Shown: positions 34,744-43,620 of the stretch, one piece after another
Layout: each line of letters opens with the position of its first letter
Numbering within the stretch: position 1 is the stretch's first letter
Origin: JAJDFU01 sp964641965
Lineage (GTDB): Bacteria; Bacteroidota; Bacteroidia; Chitinophagales; Saprospiraceae
Length of the DNA stretch: 64,000 bases
Reading direction: 5' to 3'
Assembly (NCBI GenBank): GCA_964641965.1
Contig: CAZXLD010000004.1
Location: 124,001-188,000, forward strand
Notes under the pieces: generated by a model
The model's database searches: none
Told to the model about the DNA's origin: nothing
The model's input: only the letters and a program-made list of their open reading frames with translations
Program-made: the position numbers and the translations under genes

Positions 34744-35982
34744 ATGCGGTGGCTAATTGCCTTATTTCTTATTATTTGCCTCGACCTTTATGTTTTTCCA
34801 GCCTTTCGACAGGCGATCCAACCACTGCCGGCTATTTGGAAAAAAACCCTAACGCTGGCTTATTGGGCCATTCCATTGTTTGCAATTGGACTTTTCGTTT
34901 TTGAGGCTATCGTACCCGCCAACAACCTTGCGCTGGCTTCACTCGCGTTTTCAAAAGCGTTCGTTGTAAGTTTGTATATCCCTAAACTTTTGAGCTTGCC
35001 ACTCCTCCTTATTGATGACTTGAGACGCTTAGTGCTTTGGGCAAAGGAACAGTGGAAAGCAGGGCAACCTTATGACCGGTCCCGATCCCAATTTCTATCC
35101 ACTGCCGGTATCCTCATGGGGGGAATCCCTTTTGTAGCCTTGCTTTACGGAATGATACGCAATCCTTATCGATATAAAGTCTTCAAGGCCAAAATCCCAA
35201 TTCATGATCTACCCCCATCACTCGAAGGATTACGGTTGGTACAGATCTCTGATATCCACACTGGGAGCTTTACATTCAAGGAGCCGGTCAAAGCTTCGGT
35301 TGATCTCATCAACTCTCTACATCCCGACCTGGTCTTTTTCACTGGAGATTTAGTAAACGACCGTACGTCAGAAGCCGTAGATTATATCGAGGTATTCAAT
35401 AAAATAAAATCGAAATACGGGACCTTTTCCGTCCTTGGAAATCACGATTACGGGGACTATGTAGAATGGCCCAACAGCGCAGCCAAAAAAGCCAATCAGG
35501 AACACATGTTCGACGTCCACCGACAACTCGGTTGGCAGTTGCTAAACAATGAGCACCGGATTGTAGAGGTCGGAGGTGAAAAAATTGCTGTGATAGGGGT
35601 TGAAAACTTTTCAGCAAAGGCCCGCTTCCCCAAATATGGGGACCTTACTAAGGCCTGTAAGGCCTGTGATCCGGAAGCAGTCGTGCGCATATTGCTTTCT
35701 CACGATCCTTCCCATTGGGAATACGAGGTATTGTCGGATTTTCCGGATATCGATCTTACCCTTTCAGGCCATACGCATGGCATGCAATTCGGGATAGAGG
35801 TCCCGGGTTGGATCAAATGGAGCCCGATCAAGTACATTTACAAACAATGGGCAGGGCTGTACCAAAAGGGAAACCAATTTCTTTATGTCAACCGGGGATT
35901 GGGTTTCATTGGCTATCCAGGACGGGTAGGTATCCTACCTGAAATCACCTTACTGGAACTTTCTTCCATAAAAAAGACCTGA
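34744..35982 (+). CDS. Membrane-anchored metallophosphoesterase
   Basis: 412 residues. The first 130 hold three to four transmembrane helices (WLIALFLIICLDLYVFP, LAYWAIPLFAIGLFVF and others); the C-terminal 250 form a calcineurin-like phosphoesterase with all metal motifs: QISDIHTG, FTGDLVND, LGNHDYG and SGHTHGMQ. The layout matches YkuE/YaeI-type enzymes. The YaeI relatives act on lipid or nucleotide phosphates; the substrate here is unknown. A terminator overlapping the stop codon ends the transcript. Confidence 0.87.
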   Translation: MRWLIALFLIICLDLYVFPAFRQAIQPLPAIWKKTLTLAYWAIPLFAIGLFVFEAIVPANNLALASLAFSKAFVVSLYIPKLLSLPLLLIDDLRRLVLWAKEQWKAGQPYDRSRSQFLSTAGILMGGIPFVALLYGMIRNPYRYKVFKAKIPIHDLPPSLEGLRLVQISDIHTGSFTFKEPVKASVDLINSLHPDLVFFTGDLVNDRTSEAVDYIEVFNKIKSKYGTFSVLGNHDYGDYVEWPNSAAKKANQEHMFDVHRQLGWQLLNNEHRIVEVGGEKIAVIGVENFSAKARFPKYGDLTKACKACDPEAVVRILLSHDPSHWEYEVLSDFPDIDLTLSGHTHGMQFGIEVPGWIKWSPIKYIYKQWAGLYQKGNQFLYVNRGLGFIGYPGRVGILPEITLLELSSIKKT

Positions 35983-36002
35983 AGCAGATACTTCAGGTCT
36001 TT
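35973..36002. terminator. Bidirectional intrinsic terminator
   Basis: 12-bp stem AAAGACCTGAAG / CTTCAGGTCTTT with a 6-nt loop; the phosphoesterase TGA lies inside the first arm. Serves both this gene and the convergent fasciclin gene. Confidence 0.8.
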
Positions 36003-36021
36003 CAATCTTCTTAAAGCAGAG

Positions 36022-36537
36022 TTACTTGGTTTCTGGTAAAATCACAGTATCAATTACGTGAATAGTACCGTTAGTTCCGTTCAAATCTGTAGCTGTTACT
36101 TGAGCTGTTCTACCATTGGCGTCTTTAAGCATTACTTTGTCGCCATCTAGGTAAGCAGTCAAATCTTGTCCCTGAACCGTAGTAAGATTGGCCATTCCTT
36201 TTCCTTTCTTGATAGCCTTCAACACATCGCTAGCTTCGATCTTACCGGCTACAACGTGGTAGGTCAGTACTGCCTGAAGCTTAGCCTTGTTTTCTGGCTT
36301 TAGCAATGTAGCTACTGTTCCTTCAGGTAGTTTATCAAAAGCAGCATTGGTTGGTGCGAAAACAGTGAATGGTCCTTCACCTTTAAGGGTTTCTACAAGC
36401 TCAGCCGCCTTCACAGCAGCTACTAAAGTAGTGTGGTTTTCAGAGCTGATTGCGATATCAACAACATCAGCCTCTTGAGCATTTACAAAACCTGCAAACA
36501 AAGCAGTTGTCAAAAATGCAAGAAATAGATTACGCAT
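36022..36537 (-). CDS. Secreted fasciclin (FAS1) domain protein
   Basis: 171 residues: signal peptide (MRNLFLAFLTTALFAGFVNAQ) and a single FAS1 domain filling the rest. Family marks are LKGEGPFTVFAPTNAAFDKLP, VLTYHVVAGKI and GTIHVIDTVILP. FAS1 proteins act outside the cytoplasm in adhesion or stress. It is divergent from an ECF sigma factor and its anti-sigma factor, a pairing that suggests control by them. Confidence 0.9.
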   Translation of the reverse strand: MRNLFLAFLTTALFAGFVNAQEADVVDIAISSENHTTLVAAVKAAELVETLKGEGPFTVFAPTNAAFDKLPEGTVATLLKPENKAKLQAVLTYHVVAGKIEASDVLKAIKKGKGMANLTTVQGQDLTAYLDGDKVMLKDANGRTAQVTATDLNGTNGTIHVIDTVILPETK

Positions 36538-36703
36538 AGTAATAATGGTTTAATTAAAATAATTTGTACTCTCTTTACGAGTAAGAAAGACCTTTGGATC
36601 ACAATGCGCAGCAAAAAGTTTTTTTGAACCATGCCAGGCAGGCATTGTTTCCACAACAATCCGATTTAGAATCCTTTACTGAATTTATCCGCAAAACGCT
36701 TTT

Positions 36704-37309
36704 ATGGCCAGCAGAAAAGGTCTTCGCAAAAAAAGCAATGAGGAATTTGCTGAATTATTGGCAAACGATCCTTCTAGGGGTATTTCAGTTTTATATGACC
36801 GATTTTCTCCGGCCTTGTTTGGAGTTGCATTCCGGATTTTAGGATCTGAAACGCTAGCGGAAGATGCGCTTCAGGATACTTTTATCAAGATTTGGCAATC
36901 CAGGCATCAATATGATCCCAAGAAAGGAACCGTTTTTACCTGGGCCCTGAACATTACCAGGCGAACAGCGATTGATAGAACGAGAACTTCTTCTTTCAAA
37001 TACGAAAAAAAGTCGGATTATATCGAAAACTGGGAGGCCAACGGAATTCCAAATTATGAATACACCTTACCTACAGATACCATCGGGTTGAGGGGAGTTG
37101 TAGATTCATTGGAAAAGAAGCAAAAAGAGATCATTGACCTGGTGTATTTTCAAGGATTTACCCACCAGGAGGTTCAGCAAGAGCTAGATATTCCTCTAGG
37201 TACGGTTAAATCCAGAATACGGTTGGCAATGCAAAAAATGCGAGCTCTTTTTGAAGACCATAACATTCACCTTTTGTGGATTGTGGTCATGACAATTATT
37301 GCAGGTTAG
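36704..37309 (+). CDS. ECF RNA polymerase sigma factor
   Basis: 201 residues with the two ECF regions: sigma-70 region 2 (LYDRFSPALFGVAFRILGS, AEDALQDTFIKIWQ) and region 4 (FQGFTHQEVQQELDIPLGTV followed by KSRIRLAMQKMRAL). It would bind core polymerase and read a specific promoter class. It lies 22 bp upstream of the anti-sigma gene, so both come from one mRNA. The short tail after region 4 (IVVMTIIAG) is hydrophobic and unusual. Divergent to the fasciclin gene, a likely target. Confidence 0.9.
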   Translation: MASRKGLRKKSNEEFAELLANDPSRGISVLYDRFSPALFGVAFRILGSETLAEDALQDTFIKIWQSRHQYDPKKGTVFTWALNITRRTAIDRTRTSSFKYEKKSDYIENWEANGIPNYEYTLPTDTIGLRGVVDSLEKKQKEIIDLVYFQGFTHQEVQQELDIPLGTVKSRIRLAMQKMRALFEDHNIHLLWIVVMTIIAG

Positions 37310-37331
37310 ATAGCCTTTAGGCGAGGTTGCT

Positions 37332-38114
37332 ATGGATAGAGAACAATTATTTGAGTCCGGTTTATTGGAGATGTATGTGCTCGGGTTGACTTCCCCTGAA
37401 GAAACCCAGCTTATAGAGGATATGGTAAAAGAGGATCCAACGATTCAAAAAGAAATCGATGGATTGCATAAGGCATTAGAAACCTATGCTTCCCAGCATG
37501 CGATCCCCCCTCCTCCGGGGCTTAAACGCAAAGTGCTCAGGCGGGTCGATAATTTAGCAGAATTGGAATCTGCTGCTGCTCCTGCAGCGATCTACCAGAA
37601 CAGAGGGTTTTTCAACCTGGCTATTGCTGCCAGTATGCTCTTTTTTCTGACCTCAGGATTTCTGTTCTTTCAAAATCGCTCTATCCAGAAAAAAATAGCT
37701 TCGGTCTACAAGGAAAACTACAACCTGATCCAATCTTGCGAAGCCGAGCGAGAAGCATTTGCAGAAAAAGAAAAAGTGTTCGCTCTCCTTAACGATGTAA
37801 ACACTAAGCCACATCAGCTGATTGGGTCTCCAGTAAGCCCTCAATCAACGGCAATTGTCTATTGGAATGAAACCGACCACAAAGTACTGATGAGCACTCA
37901 AGGGATGCCTGCGCCGCCGGAAGGTAAGCAATATCAGGTTTGGGCTGATGTAGAGGGAGAGATGATTAATATGGGTTTAATTGACCCCGAAAATCAAGGC
38001 ATGCAGGAGATGAAATATATTGCACAAGCTGAAAGTGTCAATATTACATTGGAGCCAAAAGGCGGAAGTGAACATCCTACCGTTGCATTGCTGTATGCAA
38101 ATGTTTACTTATAA
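37332..38114 (+). CDS. Membrane anti-sigma factor (RskA type)
   Basis: 260 residues. The cytoplasmic N-terminus opens with an anti-sigma segment (LLEMYVLGLTSPEETQLIED) without the HxxxCxxC zinc motif, followed by one transmembrane helix (about 97-115, LAIAASMLFFLTSGFLFF), a short coiled coil and a C-terminal RskA-type domain (GKQYQVWADVEGEMINMGLI) in the periplasm. It should hold the neighbouring ECF factor inactive until a signal or proteolysis frees it. Upstream gap 22 bp; same operon. Confidence 0.87.
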   Translation: MDREQLFESGLLEMYVLGLTSPEETQLIEDMVKEDPTIQKEIDGLHKALETYASQHAIPPPPGLKRKVLRRVDNLAELESAAAPAAIYQNRGFFNLAIAASMLFFLTSGFLFFQNRSIQKKIASVYKENYNLIQSCEAEREAFAEKEKVFALLNDVNTKPHQLIGSPVSPQSTAIVYWNETDHKVLMSTQGMPAPPEGKQYQVWADVEGEMINMGLIDPENQGMQEMKYIAQAESVNITLEPKGGSEHPTVALLYANVYL

Positions 38115-38177
38115 TAAAGGATCATTTAAAATCACATTTTTTTGGTACCAATAAAATATGTAAAATATTGTCTAAAG

Positions 38178-38199
38178 ATTAGGATTATAACGTCCTAAT
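38178..38199 (+). terminator. Weak terminator after the anti-sigma gene
   Basis: 7-bp AT-rich stem ATTAGGA / TCCTAAT with an 8-nt loop, followed by TTTTCATTTTT. Confidence 0.45.
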
Positions 38200-38271
38200 T
38201 TTCATTTTTAAGCACCCCTAAAAGCCAGTTGAGTTTTCTTCATTGAGTAACCGAAAATCAACTTCTAGGCT

Positions 38272-38367
38272 ATGCTAATTCTTTTAATCGCAGTTTGTTC
38301 TTTTGCCATTGCTGGCATTGTCCTATTCACTACTAAACGAGTGCCATCTACCAAGAGAAGGTTTTAG
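38272..38367 (+). CDS. Possible 31-residue membrane peptide
   Basis: An ATG-started ORF encoding a peptide with one hydrophobic helix (LILLIAVCSFAIAGIVLF) and a basic tail (TTKRVPSTKRRF). The composition (one helix, positive end) is what real small membrane proteins look like, but there is no promoter match, no ribosome-binding clue and no known relative that I can name. It may be chance. Confidence 0.3.
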   Translation: MLILLIAVCSFAIAGIVLFTTKRVPSTKRRF

Positions 38368-38418
38368 CACTTGCCCCCAATTCCCCGGTTCATAAAAATT
38401 TTCATTCCTTTCTATTGA

Positions 38419-38455
38419 TTCCTAGCTGGATAGATAAGCCATCTGTCTCTAGGAA
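38419..38455. repeat. Extended imperfect hairpin
   Basis: Nested inverted repeat: outer arms TTCCTAG / CTAGGAA and inner arms GATAGAT / ATCTGTC with a 5-nt loop and small internal bulge. Neither strand has a T run after it, so it is not an ordinary terminator. Confidence 0.6.
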
Positions 38456-38648
38456 AAGCAGTGGCTCCACTTTCCCTGTACCTGGGAAGAAGCCTTCTTT
38501 GTCTTTTTCGTTGAATGGTAGGTAAACAATCAATCCAGCCCAATAAGCATTTAGCAACCGAGAAGGTAGGTCTTAGTGGAGAATGTTATGGCTTACAACC
38601 CTCATAAAGGGGAGAAAGCATTGCCTTCAAGGGCGAGGAAAAAAGCCA

Positions 38649-40439
38649 TTACTCCAATTTCAACACATCTAAAAATGCCTTTTGCGGAACTTCCACATTT
38701 CCGATCTGGCGCATTTTCTTCTTACCTTTTTTCTGTTTTTCCAAGAGTTTACGTTTCCTCGAGATATCCCCTCCGTAACATTTGGCCGTTACATCTTTTC
38801 GAAGTGCAGAAATGGTTTCACGAGCTATGATCTTGGCTCCAACTGCCGCCTGAATAGCGATAAGGAACTGTTGGCGCGGGAGAAGCTCTTTCAACCGTTT
38901 ACAGATTTTACGACCAAAAGCAGCGGCTTTATCTTTGTGGACAAGTGCCGACAACGCATCTACAGGATCTCCATTCAGCTTTATATCTAACTTGACCAAA
39001 TCAGATTCACGATATTCCTCCGGCTGATAGTCGAATGAGGCATATCCTCTGGAAATTGACTTTAAACGATCGTAAAAATCAAAGACAATTTCAGCAAGAG
39101 GAAGATCAAAGTGCAACTCAACTCTATCCTGTGTTAAGTAGGTTTGTTTGGTCATCACCCCTCGCTTTTCGAGGGCCAGCGTCATGATAGCTCCAATATA
39201 ATCAGGCTTGGTAATAATCTGGGCAGAAATGTAGGGCTCTTCAACCCGATCCAGTAAAGTTGGATCGGGCAATTCGGCTGGAGTCCTCACCTCCATCGAT
39301 TCACCTTTCTTCGTGTAAGCTTGGTAGGATACGTTTGGAATGGTTGTAATTACATCCATATCAAACTCACGCTGCAAGCGCTCCTGAATGATCTCCAAAT
39401 GGAGCATCCCCAAAAAACCACAACGAAACCCAAATCCCAATGCGGCAGAGGTCTCAGGTTCGAAAACCAGAGACGCATCATTTAATTGCAACTTCTCCAG
39501 GCTGTCCCGCAAATCCTCGAAATCATCATTGTCGATTGGAAAAATTCCGGCAAATACCATGGGTTTCACATCTTCAAACCCATGGATGGGCTCCGGACAA
39601 GGGTTTTCAGCTGATGTAATGGTATCCCCTACTTTGATTTCTTTGGACTCTTTGATACCTGTGATCACATAGCCCACATCGCCTGCCTTTAATTCTTTCT
39701 TTTCTATCTGGTTCAATTGCAAGATTCCAATCTCATCAGCAGAATAATCATTCCCGGTATGAAAAAAGCGAATGGTATCTCCTTTGCGCAGGGTTCCATT
39801 GAAGATGCGAAAATAGGCTACAACCCCTCGATATGGGTTAAAAAAAGAATCAAAAATCAAGGCTTGAAGCGGTGCTTCCTCATTTCCCGTTGGAGCTGGG
39901 ATACGTTCTACGATGGCTTCCATGATGTCGTCCACCCCGCGTCCAGTCTTACCACTCGCCAATATGATTTCGTCTTGCCCGCATCCAATTAAGTCAATGA
40001 TCTGTTCAGATACATCTTCTATCATCGCACTCTCCATATCGACCTTATTCAGCACAGGAATAATTTCCAAATCATGTTCTATTGCCAGGTAAAGGTTTGA
40101 TATAGTTTGAGCTTGGATACCTTGTGAAGCATCAACCAGCAATAACGCCCCTTCACAAGCAGCGATGGATCGAGAGACCTCGTAGGAAAAATCCACGTGG
40201 CCTGGAGTATCAATCAGGTTGAAGGTATATTGCGTCCCGTCCGGACGGGTGTAATACATTTGGATGGCATGGCTTTTTATGGTAATCCCCCGCTCCCGTT
40301 CCAGATCCATATTATCCAAGGCCTGGTCTACCATTTCCCGCTCCTCAATAGTTTGAGTATGCTCCAACAGCCGATCTGACAACGTACTTTTTCCGTGGTC
40401 GATGTGAGCAATTACACAAAAGTTTCGAATATGATTCAT
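38649..40439 (-). CDS. lepA: Translation elongation factor 4 (LepA)
   Basis: 596 residues, normal length for EF-4, the GTPase that binds ribosomes and helps initiation or back-translocation under stress. Seen: G1 AHIDHGKST, G2 ERGITIKS, G3 DTPGHVDF, G4 NKVD, the EF4-specific C-terminal region (LLEKQKKGKKKMRQIGNVEV) and VPQKAFL. The ATG at 40439 starts the conserved MNHIRNFCVIAHIDHGKS; the ATG at 40466 would add nine residues. Confidence 0.96.
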   Translation of the reverse strand: MNHIRNFCVIAHIDHGKSTLSDRLLEHTQTIEEREMVDQALDNMDLERERGITIKSHAIQMYYTRPDGTQYTFNLIDTPGHVDFSYEVSRSIAACEGALLLVDASQGIQAQTISNLYLAIEHDLEIIPVLNKVDMESAMIEDVSEQIIDLIGCGQDEIILASGKTGRGVDDIMEAIVERIPAPTGNEEAPLQALIFDSFFNPYRGVVAYFRIFNGTLRKGDTIRFFHTGNDYSADEIGILQLNQIEKKELKAGDVGYVITGIKESKEIKVGDTITSAENPCPEPIHGFEDVKPMVFAGIFPIDNDDFEDLRDSLEKLQLNDASLVFEPETSAALGFGFRCGFLGMLHLEIIQERLQREFDMDVITTIPNVSYQAYTKKGESMEVRTPAELPDPTLLDRVEEPYISAQIITKPDYIGAIMTLALEKRGVMTKQTYLTQDRVELHFDLPLAEIVFDFYDRLKSISRGYASFDYQPEEYRESDLVKLDIKLNGDPVDALSALVHKDKAAAFGRKICKRLKELLPRQQFLIAIQAAVGAKIIARETISALRKDVTAKCYGGDISRKRKLLEKQKKGKKKMRQIGNVEVPQKAFLDVLKLE

Positions 40440-40685
40440 AGATTGTAAAGATAGCCTAAATCCCATTTATTAAACCCTTTAAACGCCAACTTGGCCATTA
40501 GTTTCCCAGTCTGTTTATTGTAATATTTCATACCTCCTAAGATAAAACCCAGAATAGCCTGAGTTGGCCCTAGCTGGCCCTTCATTTAATCTTTGAGTGC
40601 TTGATTTGCGTTAAATTACCTGTTGAGGCGGGCATATTTACAGATGCCTGTATTTTGTAGGGAAGATCAAATAAAATCAATTGGC

Positions 40686-41777
40686 ATGGACCTACCCCTT
40701 GGTAGATTTATCAGCAACACCCTGGGATTTTTGATTGCCTGGTCCTGCTGGGGTACGGGGTTTTTACAGGCTCAGGTCCAAATCCTGGATACGGTCTTTC
40801 TGGCCAAGGGCGAAGTAGTTTATTTTGATTTCGGGAGTGCAATGCTACCGGCATCTTCTGATTCCGTGTTGGACAATTCAATAGCATGGTTTATGTCTGC
40901 TGATTCCCCGGTTTCTATTCTAATTACCGGACATACCGATGCTGTAGGTAGTGACAATAGCAATCAAAGGCTATCTGTGGAAAGATCAAAAACAGTATAT
41001 CAAAAGTTAGTCTCCAGTGGAATCCCGGATTCTCTGATCCAGCTACAAAACTATGGGGAACGCGCGCCAGTGGGTTCCAATTCTACAGATTTGGGTAGGT
41101 CCTATAACCGAAGGGTTACCATCGATTTTTTTCAATCCGGCAAAGCTTTCCTGATCAAAGGCCAGTTGATTGACGAATCAACCCGTAAGGGTATTTCAGG
41201 CGAAATCGTCACCAGCATGAAGGGCTTTCGGGATACCCTCCAGGCAGATTCATCCGGTTACTTTACCTTTTTTGGTCCTTTAAAAGGCATCCTCTCGCTT
41301 CAAGGTTATGCACTTAAACACTACTTCAAGGGAATCGTGCTCAACCCGAGCTTGCAGCTTCCGGATTCCTTAATTCAAATCGCCCTTCCTCCGATTGAGA
41401 CCGGTGAAATAATTGACGTTGAGAATTTATATTTCATCAGTAATACCCCTGTTTTAATAGATCGCTCCAAGCCCGAGCTGGATAAGTTGGTCCATTTCAT
41501 GGAATACAACCCAGATGTCTCCATAGAAATAGCCGGCCACGTCAATTTTCCGGGTAAAAATCGGGTGTCTGAGCGTTCGTGGTACTATGAACTCTCCGTA
41601 CTTCGCGCCAAGATGGTCTATAATCATCTTGTATCGAACGGAATATCGGCTTTCCGAATGCGGTATAAAGGGTATGGAAACTGGCAAATGCGATTCCGGA
41701 ACCCCAGCAATGCAGAAGAATCCCAGCTCAACCGCAGAGTCGAAATCCGGATTCTGAATGATGGCACCTTAAAATAG
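40686..41777 (+). CDS. OmpA-family protein with two OmpA-like domains
   Basis: 363 residues from the ATG at 40686, whose signal peptide is FLIAWSCWGTGFLQAQ. The first OmpA-like domain (about 40-150) carries ITGHTDAVGSDNSNQRLSVE and SYNRRVTIDF; a central segment (160-270) resembles a CarboxypepD_reg-like beta sandwich (GISGEIVTSMKGFRDTLQAD). A second OmpA-like domain follows (IAGHVNFPGKNRVSE, SQLNRRVEIRIL). OmpA domains bind peptidoglycan noncovalently; two of them suggest an outer-membrane-to-wall linker. The second is less canonical. No operon partner is obvious. Confidence 0.85.
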   Translation: MDLPLGRFISNTLGFLIAWSCWGTGFLQAQVQILDTVFLAKGEVVYFDFGSAMLPASSDSVLDNSIAWFMSADSPVSILITGHTDAVGSDNSNQRLSVERSKTVYQKLVSSGIPDSLIQLQNYGERAPVGSNSTDLGRSYNRRVTIDFFQSGKAFLIKGQLIDESTRKGISGEIVTSMKGFRDTLQADSSGYFTFFGPLKGILSLQGYALKHYFKGIVLNPSLQLPDSLIQIALPPIETGEIIDVENLYFISNTPVLIDRSKPELDKLVHFMEYNPDVSIEIAGHVNFPGKNRVSERSWYYELSVLRAKMVYNHLVSNGISAFRMRYKGYGNWQMRFRNPSNAEESQLNRRVEIRILNDGTLK

Positions 41778-41943
41778 GAGCTTCAAAACAATAATATTAC
41801 AAGTTTCGTTAGTTTGCCACGCTGGAGTCGGAAGGTTAATGCAGAAGAAGGTGTACTTTAGCCACACTAATCTTTTCAGGTGAGTTCCAGAGCAGCGTTC
41901 GTCGCCTTATAACGTTATTTCATTGTTGCCAGTTGGAAAGTAT

Positions 41944-42729
41944 ATGTCGATTCGGATTTTCACACTAGTCATTCTTGTAGTTCTGGCCGGAAGTACCTGC
42001 TCGAATAATTTAAATGATCTGGTCATTGTCGCAAAATTGGATAATGAGTTTTCAGTAGAAGCCTGGGATCAATTGGAAGGTCCCGAGCGTTCGCTGGAAA
42101 TTCTATTGCGTTCCACGGGAGAAGATCCCTGTGCCAATGTGGAATTGAATGTCATTTCAAGCACTACTAACAATCAACTCCTCATCGAAGTAAAAGATTT
42201 GAAAGATTTGGACGACTGCCAAACAGAAGCAGGAGCTATTTTAAGCAGGGTTAATTTTGGTTCACTCGAACCCGGTTATTACAACCTGAAGATTGACCTG
42301 CTAGAAATTGCACAAAACGAAATTCTACTTGATGTTACTCCCGAAAGGTATAGACTATCCGGCACAGAACTGAATGGTATCCTGATAAATAGAGAGGAAA
42401 CCCGCCGGGTCCCTAATGAAGCGTTTTGGGGTTCAATTGCTGTTAAGGATACACTCGAAAACCCACTTGCAGCCTCTTTCCTTTCTGACCTGGATAGCCT
42501 GACTACCCCGTTGAGCCTGGCAGCAGGTTATTATGGCTATTTTGAATTGGAAGCCAATTCATCAGCTCCCACTTTTTTTGAAGGATCCATTCCCGGATTT
42601 ACAACGAATACTTTTTTGCGTCAGATAGCTGAAGTAGAAACTATCGATTCCTTGATTTCCGTTTATCGTTCCCAGTATGATGCAGACGCTGTTATCCAGG
42701 CCTGGCATGGAAGTGGACATCGGTGGTAG
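41944..42729 (+). CDS. Lipoprotein, function unknown
   Basis: 261 residues from the ATG at 41944. The N-terminus is a lipoprotein signal (FTLVILVVLAGSTCSNN), lipid-anchored at Cys20 or so. The mature part appears beta-rich (LEILLRSTGEDPCANVELNV, GYYNLKIDLLEIAQNEILLD) with no enzyme motif and ends in AWHGSGHRW. No family recognised. Convergent with the Nudix-type regulator, 14 bp apart. Confidence 0.65.
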   Translation: MSIRIFTLVILVVLAGSTCSNNLNDLVIVAKLDNEFSVEAWDQLEGPERSLEILLRSTGEDPCANVELNVISSTTNNQLLIEVKDLKDLDDCQTEAGAILSRVNFGSLEPGYYNLKIDLLEIAQNEILLDVTPERYRLSGTELNGILINREETRRVPNEAFWGSIAVKDTLENPLAASFLSDLDSLTTPLSLAAGYYGYFELEANSSAPTFFEGSIPGFTTNTFLRQIAEVETIDSLISVYRSQYDADAVIQAWHGSGHRW

Positions 42730-42743
42730 CCAATAGATCTGAT

Positions 42744-43493
42744 TCAGGAGCCCTGAACCGCTTTAAGGTCGGAAATCTTCTTTTTCTCCTTGCCCCGATG
42801 CTCTTTCACTTCAAATGAAAAGCCTTCAGCCAGCAATTCATCATATCTTTTTGGATCGAAACGGAATAATCTAGCAGGACGATGCGCCACTCCTTCCTGC
42901 ATTTCACCTAAATCAATGAGCAAGTCCATGGCCAAAATTTTCTTCCGGAAGTTCCGCTTGTCGAGCTGGGTTTCCAAGATAGCTTCATACAGGTGCTGAA
43001 GCTCAGTCAGCGTGAATTTAGGGGGTAAAAGCTCAAACCCAACCGGCCGTGTCCGAACCGTACGCCTCAATCGATAGATACTGGCCTCCAGAATATCATT
43101 ATGGTCAAAGGCCAAACTTCCGACTTCATTCACAGAATGCCATCGGGCCTGCAGGGCAATAGAGGCAGGCTGAACCGCAAAATCACTAATCTTGATCAAG
43201 GAGAAATAGGCAACCGTAATAACCCGGCCGAAGGGGTGGCGATCAACGGTTCCAAACGTCTTCACCTGATCAAGGTATACATTGCGCAAACCGGTAAGTT
43301 CTTCCAACACCCGCTTTGCCGCTTGGTCTAGATCTTCGTCCGGATACACAAAGTACCCGGGAAGGGCCCACATTCCTTCGTAGGGTTCTTCTCCGCGCTT
43401 TATTAGCAATACCTTTAAATCCCCTTCATCAAATCCGAATATGACATTATCAACAGTAAAGGCAGATTTAAAAAAGACACCGAGCTCCAACAT
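42744..43493 (-). CDS. Nudix-type transcriptional regulator (NrtR-like)
   Basis: 249 residues: a Nudix domain (1-140) and a winged-helix domain (150-230, FTLTELQHLYEAILETQLDK with RNFRKKIL). This layout is that of NrtR/AraR-like repressors, which use a dead Nudix fold to sense a nucleotide-sugar or ADP-ribose. In support, the Nudix box is degenerate (DLDQAAKRVLEELTGL, with Val where the catalytic Glu of REUXEE stands). The regulon is not visible nearby; a role in NAD or sugar metabolism is inferred from the family. Confidence 0.82.
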   Translation of the reverse strand: MLELGVFFKSAFTVDNVIFGFDEGDLKVLLIKRGEEPYEGMWALPGYFVYPDEDLDQAAKRVLEELTGLRNVYLDQVKTFGTVDRHPFGRVITVAYFSLIKISDFAVQPASIALQARWHSVNEVGSLAFDHNDILEASIYRLRRTVRTRPVGFELLPPKFTLTELQHLYEAILETQLDKRNFRKKILAMDLLIDLGEMQEGVAHRPARLFRFDPKRYDELLAEGFSFEVKEHRGKEKKKISDLKAVQGS

Positions 43494-43620
43494 TGTTTTT
43501 TGCTTATAGTACTATTAAGGCTGTTCAATAAAACCAAGGGTTTTGGCCAAAATAGGCAAATAAACAAGCTTATTCAATGAATCGCTCATGAATTGAGTCC
43601 ACACAGGAGGAGCGCATTCT

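Larger units (their letters stand above)
38115..38648. other. Gene-poor region with a terminator, a mini-ORF and an extended hairpin
   Basis: About 530 bp between the anti-sigma gene and convergent lepA. Listed separately: a weak terminator (38178-38199), a 31-codon ORF (38272-38367) and a long imperfect hairpin (38419-38455). No larger coding sequence is convincing. Confidence 0.6.
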
